DNA from: DAITPV01 sp050692555
GTDB lineage: Bacteria; Actinomycetota; UBA4738; CALAEC01
NCBI GenBank assembly: GCA_050692555.1
Contig: JBOGVS010000005.1
Coordinates: 1-64,000, forward strand
Direction: 5' to 3'
Length of the DNA stretch: 64,000 nucleotides
The notes below the pieces were generated by a model that was not told the origin of the DNA, made no database searches, and worked only from the letters and a program-made list of their open reading frames with translations. The position numbers and the translations under genes are program-made. This document shows positions 27,111 to 35,043 of this stretch, piece by piece. Numbering within the stretch: position 1 is the first letter of the stretch; each line of letters starts with the position of its first letter.

Positions 27111-27820
27111 CGACCCGGGGCGCCGACCGCGGCCGGCTGGTTCTCCTTGGCCGCCTTGGCCAGCTGCTTCTTCACCTTGGACGCGTACTCGTCCACGTAC
27201 TCCTGGCCCGTCATCATCATGATCTCGTACATGATCTCGTCGGTGACGGAGCGCAGGACGAAGCGGTCCCGGGGACGGTCGTAGTAGCGCTCGAAGGTCA
27301 GCGGCTTGCCGAACTCCACCACGACCTCGCCCGAAAGCCGCGGCATCTTGGCGTCCAGGGGCATGACATCGGGGGTGCCCAGGATGGCCACCGGGACCAC
27401 GGGAGCCTGGGCCTCGAGAGCCATCCGGGCAACGCCGGTCTTCCCCCGGTACAGCCGGCCGTCGGGGCTCCGGGTTCCTTCCGGATAGATCCCCACCACC
27501 TGGCCCTCCCGGAGGGCTCGGATGCCCGCCAGGATGGCCGCCTCGCTGGTGGACCCTCCTTCCCGCCGGACCGGGATGACGTTCGTCGACTTGAAGAACC
27601 ACCTGGTTCGCCAGGAGTCGAAGTAGTCGGCCTTTCCAAGGAACACCACGGTCCGGGGGCAGAGGAGCGGCATGAACAGACTGTCCACGAAGGACAGGTG
27701 GTTCGCGGTAACGATGAACGGCCCCTCGGTGGGGATGTTCTCCACGCCTCTGGCCTGCGGGTGGTAGGCGAGGCGAAGCAGAGGGCCCAACAGGACGTGC
27801 TTCAAGGTCCAGTAGAACAC
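27107..27820 (-). CDS. plsC: 1-acyl-glycerol-3-phosphate acyltransferase (PlsC family)
   Basis: PlsC-type enzymes add the second acyl chain to make phosphatidic acid. The 237-residue protein has the catalytic block NHLSFVDS (NHx4D), the substrate block YPEGTRSPDG and VPVAILGT, with one hydrophobic N-terminal segment for membrane contact. The C-terminus is basic and Ala-rich. The GTG at 27820 is used; TAGGGT at 27868-27863 is a possible -10. Confidence 0.9.
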   Translation of the reverse strand: MFYWTLKHVLLGPLLRLAYHPQARGVENIPTEGPFIVTANHLSFVDSLFMPLLCPRTVVFLGKADYFDSWRTRWFFKSTNVIPVRREGGSTSEAAILAGIRALREGQVVGIYPEGTRSPDGRLYRGKTGVARMALEAQAPVVPVAILGTPDVMPLDAKMPRLSGEVVVEFGKPLTFERYYDRPRDRFVLRSVTDEIMYEIMMMTGQEYVDEYASKVKKQLAKAAKENQPAAVGAPGR

Positions 27821-27869
27821 CGCCGCTCACCCCCGGGGCTCCGCTTCCGCCGGTTCACCCTTACCCTAG

Positions 27870-27875
27870 TAGACT
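27870..27875 (+). promoter_or_regulatory. -10 box upstream of the 42-residue membrane protein
   Basis: TAGACT lies 44 bp before the ATG at 27920, leaving room for a leader with GGGAGG (27905-27910). A minus-strand TAGGGT at 27868-27863 just precedes it, so this 99-bp gap holds divergent promoters. Confidence 0.4.
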
Positions 27876-27919
27876 CCCCCAGGCAGGGGCAAGGTAACGC
27901 GAACGGGAGGAAACGGACG

Positions 27920-28048
27920 ATGGCGACCGGTTCACTGGGCCCCCTGGAGTGGGGATTCATCGCCTTCGTGGGCACCATGACCGCCCTGGCGGGCCTGTTC
28001 GCCGTCTACGTGCTGATCCAGATCTTTCGCAACCCGTCCCGCAGGTAA
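27920..28048 (+). CDS. 42-residue single-TM protein
   Basis: A short frame with a good ribosome-binding site (GGGAGG, 9 nt before the ATG) encodes MATGSLGPLEWG..., one TM helix of about 22 residues and a basic IFRNPSRR end, so N-out/C-in topology is likely. It precedes the receiver-domain gene by 36 bp. No family was recognised. Confidence 0.7.
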   Translation: MATGSLGPLEWGFIAFVGTMTALAGLFAVYVLIQIFRNPSRR

Positions 28049-28084
28049 GCGCCCGGCCCCCCGGGCCGTTCCGAGAGGAGCCTC

Positions 28085-28453
28085 GTGGCCGAGAAGAAGA
28101 AGGTTCTCTTGGTGGAGGACGACGAGTCCGTCAGGCAGATGGTCCGCGTCACTCTGGAGATGAATGACTACGAGGTGGTCGAGGCCAAGGACGGCCTCGA
28201 GGGGCTGTTGTTGCTGGAGATGCACAAGCCAGACGCGGTGGTGCTGGACCTGATGATGCCGGACCTCGGTGGAGAGAGGATGCTGGCCCAGCTGCGTACC
28301 ACTCCCGAGACCAGGCGCACCCCGGTGGTCATCATCACCGGCAAGCCCGAGGTGGCCCCCGAGGTCGTCGGTCTCGTGGGCAAGGAGAACTTCTTCCCCA
28401 AGCCTTTCGATCCCGACGCGGTCATTGCCCGGCTGAAGGGCCTGGTGGGATGA
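28085..28453 (+). CDS. Single-domain response regulator (CheY-like receiver)
   Basis: The 122-residue protein is a receiver domain only: acidic pair in LLVEDDES, phospho-acceptor D55 (VVLDLMMP), Thr in IITGK and the conserved Lys in FPKPF. It lacks an output domain, so it must act by protein contact or phosphotransfer. A GTG start at 28085 follows GAGAGGAG. Its stop overlaps the ATG of the esterase gene (ATGA), indicating translational coupling; no histidine kinase is in the window. Confidence 0.92.
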   Translation: MAEKKKVLLVEDDESVRQMVRVTLEMNDYEVVEAKDGLEGLLLLEMHKPDAVVLDLMMPDLGGERMLAQLRTTPETRRTPVVIITGKPEVAPEVVGLVGKENFFPKPFDPDAVIARLKGLVG

Positions 28454-29211
28454 GCACCCGGGTGGTGCCCGGGGCAGAGGCATTCTCGTTCGAGGGAGGC
28501 CCCATCGGAATCCTCCTTCTCCACGGGTTCACCGGGAACCCCGCGTCCCTTCGCCGTGTGGGCCAGTGGCTGGCCGCCCGGGGCCACGCGGTGGAGACCC
28601 CCCGGTACCCGGGTCACGGAACCTCGTGGCAAGAGCTCGCCGGGACGCGGTGGCAGGCGTGGGTCGAGGAGGCCGAGCGGGCATTCGCGGATCTGGCAGC
28701 CCGGGTCGGGAGGATCGTTCTGTTCGGCCTGTCCGTGGGCGGGGCCATGGCCCTCCACCTGGCAGCGAGGCATCCGGATCAGGTCCACGGCGTGGTGGTG
28801 GTGAACCCCTATCTCCGCGATCGCCGGATCACGGCAGCCCCGGTGCTGAAGGCGTTCAGGCGGACCGTCGGCGGCATCGGCAATGACATCAAGAAGCCCG
28901 GGGGGGACGAGCTGCCCTACGACCGGGTGCCGGTGGCCGGCTTGGCCCAGCTCAGTCGGTTCCTCAAGGTGGTCCGGGCCGACATCCCCTCGGTCACCGC
29001 GCCGCTGCTGGTGTTCAACTCGCCACAGGACCACGTGGTCCCCAAGGGCAACGCCGAGTGGCTGATGGAATATGTGGGGTCGAAGGACAAGGAGCTCATC
29101 TCGCTCCCGAACTCGTACCACGTGGCCACGCTCGACCACGACGCCGAGCGCATCTTCGAGCGGACCCACGAGTTCGCCGAGTCCCGGGCCGTGGCTCACG
29201 GCACCGGCTGA
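28450..29211 (+). CDS. Carboxylesterase / monoacylglycerol lipase-like alpha/beta hydrolase
   Basis: The 253-residue hydrolase has the oxyanion HGFTGN motif, nucleophile S95 in GLSVGG, D194 in SPQDHVVP and H224 in SYHVATLDHD, the complete triad. Size, absence of a signal peptide and these motifs fit the Est30/thermostable carboxylesterase group, which hydrolyses short acyl esters or monoacylglycerols in the cytoplasm. It is translated from the ATGA overlap with the receiver gene. Confidence 0.9.
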   Translation: MSTRVVPGAEAFSFEGGPIGILLLHGFTGNPASLRRVGQWLAARGHAVETPRYPGHGTSWQELAGTRWQAWVEEAERAFADLAARVGRIVLFGLSVGGAMALHLAARHPDQVHGVVVVNPYLRDRRITAAPVLKAFRRTVGGIGNDIKKPGGDELPYDRVPVAGLAQLSRFLKVVRADIPSVTAPLLVFNSPQDHVVPKGNAEWLMEYVGSKDKELISLPNSYHVATLDHDAERIFERTHEFAESRAVAHGTG

Positions 29212-29215
29212 ACAC

Positions 29216-29238
29216 GGGGGGTTCGGGGGGTAGCTCGC
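29216..29238. repeat. G-run repeat GGGGGGTTCGGGGGG
   Basis: G6-TTC-G6 followed by TAGCTCGCC stands just after the esterase stop. A G6-TTC-G6-TTC-GGG copy is found at 60070-60090, and G7-TCC-G7-TAGCTCGCC ends thiS (minus strand, 14780-14755). The sequence could fold as a G-quadruplex. Confidence 0.5.
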
Positions 29239-29296
29239 CCGGATGCGTCCCTGCTGTGCACCACCCGGCGAGCGGACCCCCTGATAGACAGGACGA

Positions 29297-29329
29297 AGGG
29301 CCGGAGCGCGCCCGCTTCGCCCCGGCCCT
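29297..29329. terminator. GC hairpin between convergent genes
   Basis: AGGGCCGG (29297-29304) and CCGGCCCT (29322-29329) form a perfect 8-bp stem around a GC-rich loop. It lies between the esterase gene and the convergent DUF11 gene, where a two-way terminator would be expected. Neither side has a clear T-run. Confidence 0.45.
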
Positions 29330-29348
29330 CCGGCTCTCTCGGAGCTAC

Positions 29349-30608
29349 CTACGGGCAGCTCCGTACCTTGTCGCCTTTCCCCTTCTTGCAGCGGTCCTTG
29401 CCCTTACCGCCGTTCAGACGATCCTTCCCGGGGCCGCCGTTCAGGCGGTCGCGTGCGTTTCCACCGGCCAGGCGGTCGCCCTGCTGGGCTCCCCGGAGGC
29501 GGTCCTTCCCGGCCTGGCCCTTGACGGTGTCCTTGCCCTTGCCACCGTTGCCCCGGTCCTTGCCCGGGCCACCGATGAGGACGTCCTTTCCGCCCTTACC
29601 CTTCATTACGTCGTTGCCCTCCATGCCACAGATGATGTCGTCACCCGGGGTCCCGGAGAGCTTGTCGTCCAGGGAGGTGCCACGGATCGTGCAGGCGGCC
29701 AGGCCCTGGCCTCCGCCGCCACCACCGCCGCCGGGTCCTCCGCCGGCGCCGCCACCTCCGCCGCCACCACCGGCCGACGCGCTGACCGTGGTGGCTTCGG
29801 TGACCAGGTTGTTGGCCACGTTGGTGTCCTCCGTGGAGCTGGCCACCGTCGCGACGTTGGCCACCGTACCCTCGGCGCTGAACCGGGCCACGACCGTCAC
29901 CGTGGCGCTACCTCCAGCGCCCAAGGTTCCCAGGTTGCAGGTGAGCACCACGAGCGTTGGTCCGGTGCACGAGCCGCTACTCGTGGTGACCGAGACAACG
30001 CTGGCGGTGAGCGGCAGCACGTCGGTCAACGCCACGCCGCTAGCAGCGCTTCCGCCAGCGTTGGCCACGGTCACCACGTAGGTCAGGTCCGAGCCGGGCG
30101 CCACCGGGTCGGGCGCGTCGGCCTTCTGAACGGCGAGGTCGGTGCCCGGACCGGCGCCACCCCCAACCGTGGTGGCTTCTGTCACCAGGTTGTTCAACGG
30201 GTTCGGGTCCAGCGTCGCGCTTTCCACCGCCGCGACGTTGTTCAGGGTCCCCGATCCAGACGGCGTCACCACGATGACCACCGAGGCGGAGGCCTCATCG
30301 GCCAACGCTCCCAGGGCGCAGGTCACTACCAGGAGGAACTGGCTACACGATCCCTGGGTCGGTGTCGCCGATACGAACGAGACGCTCTGGGGAAGAACGT
30401 CCTCCATCTGAACGTCCGTCGCAGGCTCCGGGCCGTCGTTGTCCACGGTTACCGTGTACGTGAGAGGAAAACCAGCGGTGGCTGGGTCCGGGGCGTCGGA
30501 CTTGTCCACCGAGAGGTCGGCGCCGGCCGTCTGTGCCGGGGCGATCCCCGGGGCGATCAGCATCCCTGCAACCAGGGATGCGGCGAGGAGGATCTTCCTC
30601 GCGGGCAT
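29349..30608 (-). CDS. Secreted DUF11 protein with RTX-like tail
   Basis: The 419-residue protein has a signal peptide (IAPAQTAGA), two DUF11-type Ig-like domains (about 30-145 and 150-260; each with YTVTVDN/YVVTVAN, TDV and LGALA/LGTLG), a Gly-rich hinge with runs of glycine, and a tail of about 12 RTX-like units in which Lys and Arg replace the usual small residues (GGPGKDRLNGGKGKDR). The end has Cys residues in DRC and RSCP. DUF11 proteins are surface or adhesin-like; Ca2+ binding by the tail is possible. The ATG at 30608 has AAGGAG 9 nt upstream; a TTG three codons earlier abuts that site and is rejected. Confidence 0.8.
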   Translation of the reverse strand: MPARKILLAASLVAGMLIAPGIAPAQTAGADLSVDKSDAPDPATAGFPLTYTVTVDNDGPEPATDVQMEDVLPQSVSFVSATPTQGSCSQFLLVVTCALGALADEASASVVIVVTPSGSGTLNNVAAVESATLDPNPLNNLVTEATTVGGGAGPGTDLAVQKADAPDPVAPGSDLTYVVTVANAGGSAASGVALTDVLPLTASVVSVTTSSGSCTGPTLVVLTCNLGTLGAGGSATVTVVARFSAEGTVANVATVASSTEDTNVANNLVTEATTVSASAGGGGGGGGAGGGPGGGGGGGGQGLAACTIRGTSLDDKLSGTPGDDIICGMEGNDVMKGKGGKDVLIGGPGKDRGNGGKGKDTVKGQAGKDRLRGAQQGDRLAGGNARDRLNGGPGKDRLNGGKGKDRCKKGKGDKVRSCP

Positions 30609-30737
30609 CGTGACCAACTCCTTTCGTGCGGTCGCTGCGGGCGTCCGCGTTGGGGTGGCGGGCCTTTCCCCCCGAAGAGGCCACGTTCCCTACAGCAGGT
30701 ATCGGCGAAATGGGGCGAAAAACTTGAATCGAAGGGA

Positions 30738-31415
30738 TCAGGTCATTTCGCCGAGCACCAGGTCAGCGATCACCGGGAGATGGTCCGATCGGTCACTGAA
30801 TCCCGGCCCGCCCACCCTCACGGTGTCGACCGAAACCCCCTGCGAGACGAACAGGTAGTCGATGCGGGCCCGGGGCTCGGAGGCCGGGAAGGTGGTCCCC
30901 TCCCCCTGGCCGGCACGTTCGAAGGCGTCCCAGAACCGCCCCCCGATCCACCTCACCGCTCGACCGTCCGGCCCCTCGTTGAGATCGCCGCCGATCACCA
31001 CTGGGTCCCGCCCGGCCAGCCGATCGCTGAGGACCCGGACATCCTCGAGCCGCTCTCCCTCGGCGAGTCCCAGGTGGACCGCCACGGCCGACACTCTGGT
31101 GCCCGCCCGGCCCACCATGGCGATCACCGCGCCCCTCCTGGTGGTACGGCGGGCTCGGGGAAAGGCCATGGTCTCCGAGCGGACGACCCGCCACGGGGGA
31201 CGGGCCAGGATGGCGTTGGGGATCCGGCGCAGTCCGTGAAGACCGGAGGCGGCCTGCATCTGCAATCGGCCGGCGAACCGACGCAGCCGAAACCCGCTAT
31301 ATCGGGTCTCGTTCAGCAGGAGGATGTCGGGCTCCACGGCGGCCACCGCCTCCGCCGCTTGGACCGTCCCGCCACGGAACCCGTGCACGTTCCAGGCCAT
31401 GACCCGGAGCCGCAT
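30738..31415 (-). CDS. Endonuclease/exonuclease/phosphatase family protein
   Basis: The 225-residue protein has the EEP fold motifs in order: MAWNVHGF (metal-binding Asn), the catalytic Glu in LLLNETRY, VHLGL, GGDLNEGP, RIDYLFVS and the catalytic His in SDHLPV. It has no signal peptide, so it is cytoplasmic unless exported otherwise. The family includes DNases, sphingomyelinases and inositol phosphatases; the substrate cannot be told. It lies among the RTX-tail genes but lacks that tail. Confidence 0.88.
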   Translation of the reverse strand: MRLRVMAWNVHGFRGGTVQAAEAVAAVEPDILLLNETRYSGFRLRRFAGRLQMQAASGLHGLRRIPNAILARPPWRVVRSETMAFPRARRTTRRGAVIAMVGRAGTRVSAVAVHLGLAEGERLEDVRVLSDRLAGRDPVVIGGDLNEGPDGRAVRWIGGRFWDAFERAGQGEGTTFPASEPRARIDYLFVSQGVSVDTVRVGGPGFSDRSDHLPVIADLVLGEMT

Positions 31416-31452
31416 CGAGGGGAAGCCTATCGGACGAGTGCAGACCGACGGG

Positions 31453-33171
31453 TCAGGGGATGGAGCTCTTGGTCTCGCAGCTCGAGCCCCGGTCGTGGCC
31501 GGGGCCGCCGGTGCACCGGTCCTTGCCGGGCCCTCCCCGGAGCCGGTCCCTGCCGGCCTGTCCCTTCAGCTGATCCTTGCCTCCCCCGCCGACGAGCTCA
31601 TCGCGCCCCTTGCCTCCTCGAAGCACGTCGCGTCCGCCGCTTCCCAGGAGCACGTCCCTTCCCGGGCCGGTACGCACTCGATCGTTCCCCCCGAACCCGC
31701 AGGCCAGGTGGGCTCCAGCGCCGCCGACCAGCCGGTCGGCCCCCTCCGTCCCCACCAGGTGGTCGGCGAGACGGGTCTCCCTCCCGGCGCACAACGCCAC
31801 TGTCGAGGTCAGGGCCGAGAGGCACGAGCCCCCGCTGCACGTCCTGGACGCGGCCAGCTCGGCCGCCAAGCCCGCCACGTCGGAGTCATTCCTCGTAGTG
31901 GCGTCCCCCAGAACGTTCTCCAACTGCCACGGATCCTTGGCCAGCGAGTACAGCTCCCGGAAGGTCACCGTGAGCCCGTCGTCCGCGTAGTACTCGATGT
32001 ACTGGTACCGGGGCGTGCGGATGGACGCCCAGGTCCCGATGTTCCCTCCGGCCCATCCCTCGGTGAGCATCTTGGTGCGGGAGATGGGCTGGAGGAGTGA
32101 GACGCCGTCCATGGGGTACTGGGGACTCGAGGCGATCCCCGCCGCGTCCATGATGGTGGGGGCCACGTCGATGTTCGCCACCAGCCTGGGATCGACCGAG
32201 CCCGGTGCCAGGTGGCCCGGCCACCGGGCCAGGAACGGGATGTGGATCGACTCGGTGTACGGCTTGTTCTTGGCAGTGAGCCCGTGCTCCGACCACATGA
32301 ACCCGTTGTCGGAGAGGAAGAATGCCAGGGTGTTCTCCTCCCCTCGTGCCTCGAGCTCCTGGAACACCGTCTCCACCATGTCGTCCACCGACAGCAGCAT
32401 CCGCAGCTGACCCTGACGCCGGGCCTGGGCATCGGCCAGGGTCTCCGAGGAGTTCCTCACGTAGAGCGGCTTGTCGGTCTCGTCGGTCTCGAAGACGCCG
32501 GGATTACCCGCCCACGAGCCCACGTCGGCGTTCTCGTAGTCCGGCTCCACCACCAGGGGCGCATGGGGCGCGTACGGAGCCAGGTACAGGAACCACGGAT
32601 CGGCGTCGTCGGACTCGAACGCCTGGAGGTAGTCGAGGGCCTTCTCCGCAACGAAATCGGTCGAGTAGGTGGGAACGTTCTGGACGGACCCTTCGATGTT
32701 CCAGTTCCGGTTGTAGTAGCCGGGCTGCATGATCGACCATCGGTCGAAGAATGGGGGGTCCTGGGCGATGTCCCAGCCGTTGAGGTACTTGCCGACGATG
32801 GCGGTCCGGTAGCCCGCGTCCCCCAGGTACTTCTGGACCGTGGACTCCTGGACGAGGTTGTCCTTGTCCCCGTTGGTGCGCACGCCGTTGTTGTGCGCGA
32901 ACCGCCCCGTCATGATGGCCGCCCGCGCGGGACAGCACACCGGGGTCGCCGCGTACCCGTTGGGGAACGACACCCCTCCTTGAGCGAACCGATTCAGGGT
33001 GTCGGTCATCGCCTGCATCGTGTCGGTCCCTCGTTGATCGTCGGTGAGGATGATGAGGATGTTTGGCCGGCCGGGAGCCTGAGCTCCGGCCTCGTCGGAA
33101 AGGGGGACGGCGGAGAGCGCCAGAAGGAGGGCAACGAAGAACAGACGCGCCGGTGGAACCCCCGTTCCCAT
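31453..33171 (-). CDS. Secreted sulfatase with RTX-like tail (copy A)
   Basis: The 572-residue protein has a signal peptide, then a type I sulfatase domain: metal Asp pair in ILTDDQ, formylglycine motif C79-C-P-A-R83 that fits CxPxR, MTGRF, a GKYLN lysine, and a second metal site in FLSDNGF. From about residue 435 a Cys-containing linker leads into RTX-like repeats ending DRC...SSCETKSSIP. It should remove sulfate from an external ester, provided a formylglycine-generating enzyme is made elsewhere. TAGGAT ends 9 nt before the ATG. It is about 60% identical by eye to copy B in the catalytic half. Confidence 0.88.
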   Translation of the reverse strand: MGTGVPPARLFFVALLLALSAVPLSDEAGAQAPGRPNILIILTDDQRGTDTMQAMTDTLNRFAQGGVSFPNGYAATPVCCPARAAIMTGRFAHNNGVRTNGDKDNLVQESTVQKYLGDAGYRTAIVGKYLNGWDIAQDPPFFDRWSIMQPGYYNRNWNIEGSVQNVPTYSTDFVAEKALDYLQAFESDDADPWFLYLAPYAPHAPLVVEPDYENADVGSWAGNPGVFETDETDKPLYVRNSSETLADAQARRQGQLRMLLSVDDMVETVFQELEARGEENTLAFFLSDNGFMWSEHGLTAKNKPYTESIHIPFLARWPGHLAPGSVDPRLVANIDVAPTIMDAAGIASSPQYPMDGVSLLQPISRTKMLTEGWAGGNIGTWASIRTPRYQYIEYYADDGLTVTFRELYSLAKDPWQLENVLGDATTRNDSDVAGLAAELAASRTCSGGSCLSALTSTVALCAGRETRLADHLVGTEGADRLVGGAGAHLACGFGGNDRVRTGPGRDVLLGSGGRDVLRGGKGRDELVGGGGKDQLKGQAGRDRLRGGPGKDRCTGGPGHDRGSSCETKSSIP

Positions 33172-33180
33172 GCGCGACGA

Positions 33181-33186
33181 ATCCTA
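33181..33186 (-). promoter_or_regulatory. -10 box of sulfatase copy A
   Basis: TAGGAT on the minus strand ends 9 nt upstream of the ATG at 33171 with no Shine-Dalgarno between. It lies in the 32-bp gap behind copy B, so copy A has its own promoter. Confidence 0.4.
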
Positions 33187-33203
33187 CCCCCGTGGACAGA
33201 AGG

Positions 33204-34958
33204 TTAGGGGACGGTGGTCCTGATCTCGCAGCTGGAGGCCCGGTCCCGGCCGGAGCCGCCCGAGCATCGGTCCGTTCCCGGCCCGCCGCGCAGGCGGTCC
33301 TTGCCACCCTGACCCTTCAGCTGGTCCTTCCCCCGCTCGCCGTGAAGCCGGTCGCGCCCGCCGCCACCGCGCAGGACGTCCCGTCCACCGCCACCCAGAA
33401 GCTCGTCCCTCCCAGGTCCGGTGCGCACTCGATCGTTCCCCCCGAACCCGCAGGCCAGGTCGGCCCCCCGGCCGCCGACCAGCCGGTCGGCCCCCTCCGT
33501 CCCCACCAGGTGGTCGGCCACCCGGCGCTCGTTTCCGGCGCACAGCGCGACCCGCGACGTGAGCGCGGCCACGCACGACGCCCCGCTACACGCCTTGGCG
33601 GCCAACAGCTCCGCCGCCAAACCGCCCACGTCCGAGTCGTTCCTCTCCTTGTCGTCTCCCAGGACGTTGGTGAGCTGCCAGGGATCGTTGGCCGGCACGT
33701 ACAGCTCCCGGAACCGCACGGCTCCGGTGGACGAGTACCACTCCACGTACTGATAGCGGGTCGTCCGGATCGAGGCCCAGCCGGAGACCCGATCGGCCCG
33801 GTCCCAGAACTCGGTGAGGATCTTCGAGCGAGCCGATGGCTTGAGCAGCGAGGTCCCGTCGACCGGGTACTGGGGGGCGGGGACGATGCCGGCGGCCTCC
33901 ATGATGGTGGGGGCCAGGTCGATGTTGGCCACGAACTGAGTGTCGGTGGTCCCCGCCGGGAGCCTGCCCGGCCACCGGACGAAGAAGGGTACCTGGATGG
34001 ACTGGGTGTACGGGAGGCCCTTGCCCAGCCGGCCGTGCTCGGCCCACAGGTATCCGTTGTCTCCCAGGAAGAACGCCAGCGTGTCGTTCAGGTCCCCGGC
34101 AGCCTGGATCCGCTGGAACACCCGCTCCACCAGGTCGTCGACCGACAGCAGCGTCCGCAGCTGGCGGCCCCTGATCTCCTGCCCATCCGCCAGCCTCTTC
34201 GGCGGGGCCTTGGCCACCGATTGGGGCTTGTCGCTGCGGTCCTTCTCGAACACGGCGGGGTTACCCGCCCAGGTCCCCACGTCCGTCCCCTGGTAGTCGG
34301 GCTCCGCCACGGTGGGCTCATGCGGGGCGAACGGGGCGACGTAGAGGAACCAGGGACGCTGGGGATCATCGCTCTCCCAGTCGTCGATGAACTCCACGGC
34401 CTTGTCGGCGATGTGGTCGGTCGAGTACTCGGTGACGGTCTCCTCCTGCCCCGGCTCCTCCCAGAACGTGGTGGTGGTGTAGTTGTCGGTGTTCGCCGAC
34501 TGGGTGATGACCGAGTAGCGGTCGAAGTGCGGAGGGGTGCCGTCCGTGGCGTCGTAGCTGTTGAGGTACTTGCCGGTGATTCCGGTCCGGTAGCCCGCAT
34601 CGTGGAGGTACCGCTGGATCGTGGAGTCCTGGGCCAGGAGGTCCTTGTCCGCGTTGGTCAAGACGCCGTTGTTGTGGTTGAACCGCCCGGTCATGATCCC
34701 CGCCCGCGCCGGGCAGCAGATGGGAGTTGTGGCGAACGCGTTCGTGTACTGGACCCCCTCCGAGCCGAACAACCGCATGGTCTCGGGCATGACCTGCATC
34801 GTGTCGGTGGCCCGGTGGTCGTCGGTGAGGATGATCACCACGTTGGGACGTCCGGACCCCTGCGCAGCCGCTCCTCCGGCTCCGAGCACCGGAGCAGTCG
34901 ACAAGGCTACGACGACCAGCACAAAGAAGGCGCGGACAACTCGCCACCCCTTTCCCAC
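33204..34958 (-). CDS. Secreted sulfatase with RTX-like tail (copy B)
   Basis: Starting at the GTG at 34958, 8 nt after TACAAT, gives 584 residues with a clean signal peptide; an ATG 13 codons upstream lies before the -10 box and is unlikely. The sulfatase domain has ILTDDHRATD, the formylglycine site C81-C-P-A-R, MTGRF, GKYLN and FLGDNGY. A Cys-rich linker (CSGASC, CAGNE) leads to RTX-like repeats ending DRC...SSCEIRTTVP. About 100 nt of the tail is nearly identical to copy A at DNA level. It is predicted to be an extracellular sulfate ester hydrolase; the substrate is unknown. Confidence 0.88.
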   Translation of the reverse strand: MGKGWRVVRAFFVLVVVALSTAPVLGAGGAAAQGSGRPNVVIILTDDHRATDTMQVMPETMRLFGSEGVQYTNAFATTPICCPARAGIMTGRFNHNNGVLTNADKDLLAQDSTIQRYLHDAGYRTGITGKYLNSYDATDGTPPHFDRYSVITQSANTDNYTTTTFWEEPGQEETVTEYSTDHIADKAVEFIDDWESDDPQRPWFLYVAPFAPHEPTVAEPDYQGTDVGTWAGNPAVFEKDRSDKPQSVAKAPPKRLADGQEIRGRQLRTLLSVDDLVERVFQRIQAAGDLNDTLAFFLGDNGYLWAEHGRLGKGLPYTQSIQVPFFVRWPGRLPAGTTDTQFVANIDLAPTIMEAAGIVPAPQYPVDGTSLLKPSARSKILTEFWDRADRVSGWASIRTTRYQYVEWYSSTGAVRFRELYVPANDPWQLTNVLGDDKERNDSDVGGLAAELLAAKACSGASCVAALTSRVALCAGNERRVADHLVGTEGADRLVGGRGADLACGFGGNDRVRTGPGRDELLGGGGRDVLRGGGGRDRLHGERGKDQLKGQGGKDRLRGGPGTDRCSGGSGRDRASSCEIRTTVP

Positions 34959-34966
34959 GGGGAGGC

Positions 34967-34972
34967 ATTGTA
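34967..34972 (-). promoter_or_regulatory. -10 box of sulfatase copy B
   Basis: TACAAT on the minus strand ends 8 nt before the GTG at 34958; ATGACC 19 bp upstream could serve as -35. This box decides the start codon in favour of the GTG. Confidence 0.5.
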
Positions 34973-35043
34973 CCGTCGCGCTCCGGGTTTGGGTCATTGC
35001 ATCGGCGTCCGGATCGCTGCCGCTCGATCGCGTCGGGTCGACG

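Noticed and set aside
29400..29580. CRISPR-like or satellite repeats
   Set aside because: The periodic pattern is the RTX-like coding repeat; units vary and lack constant spacers.
30609..30737. Riboswitch in the leader of the DUF11 gene
   Set aside because: A hairpin with a G-rich loop (30661-30682) is present, but no consensus of c-di-GMP, c-di-AMP or cobalamin riboswitches could be matched.
34959..34997. ATG start at 34997 for sulfatase copy B
   Set aside because: The codon lies upstream of the TACAAT box and adds a non-signal extension; the GTG at 34958 fits promoter and signal peptide.
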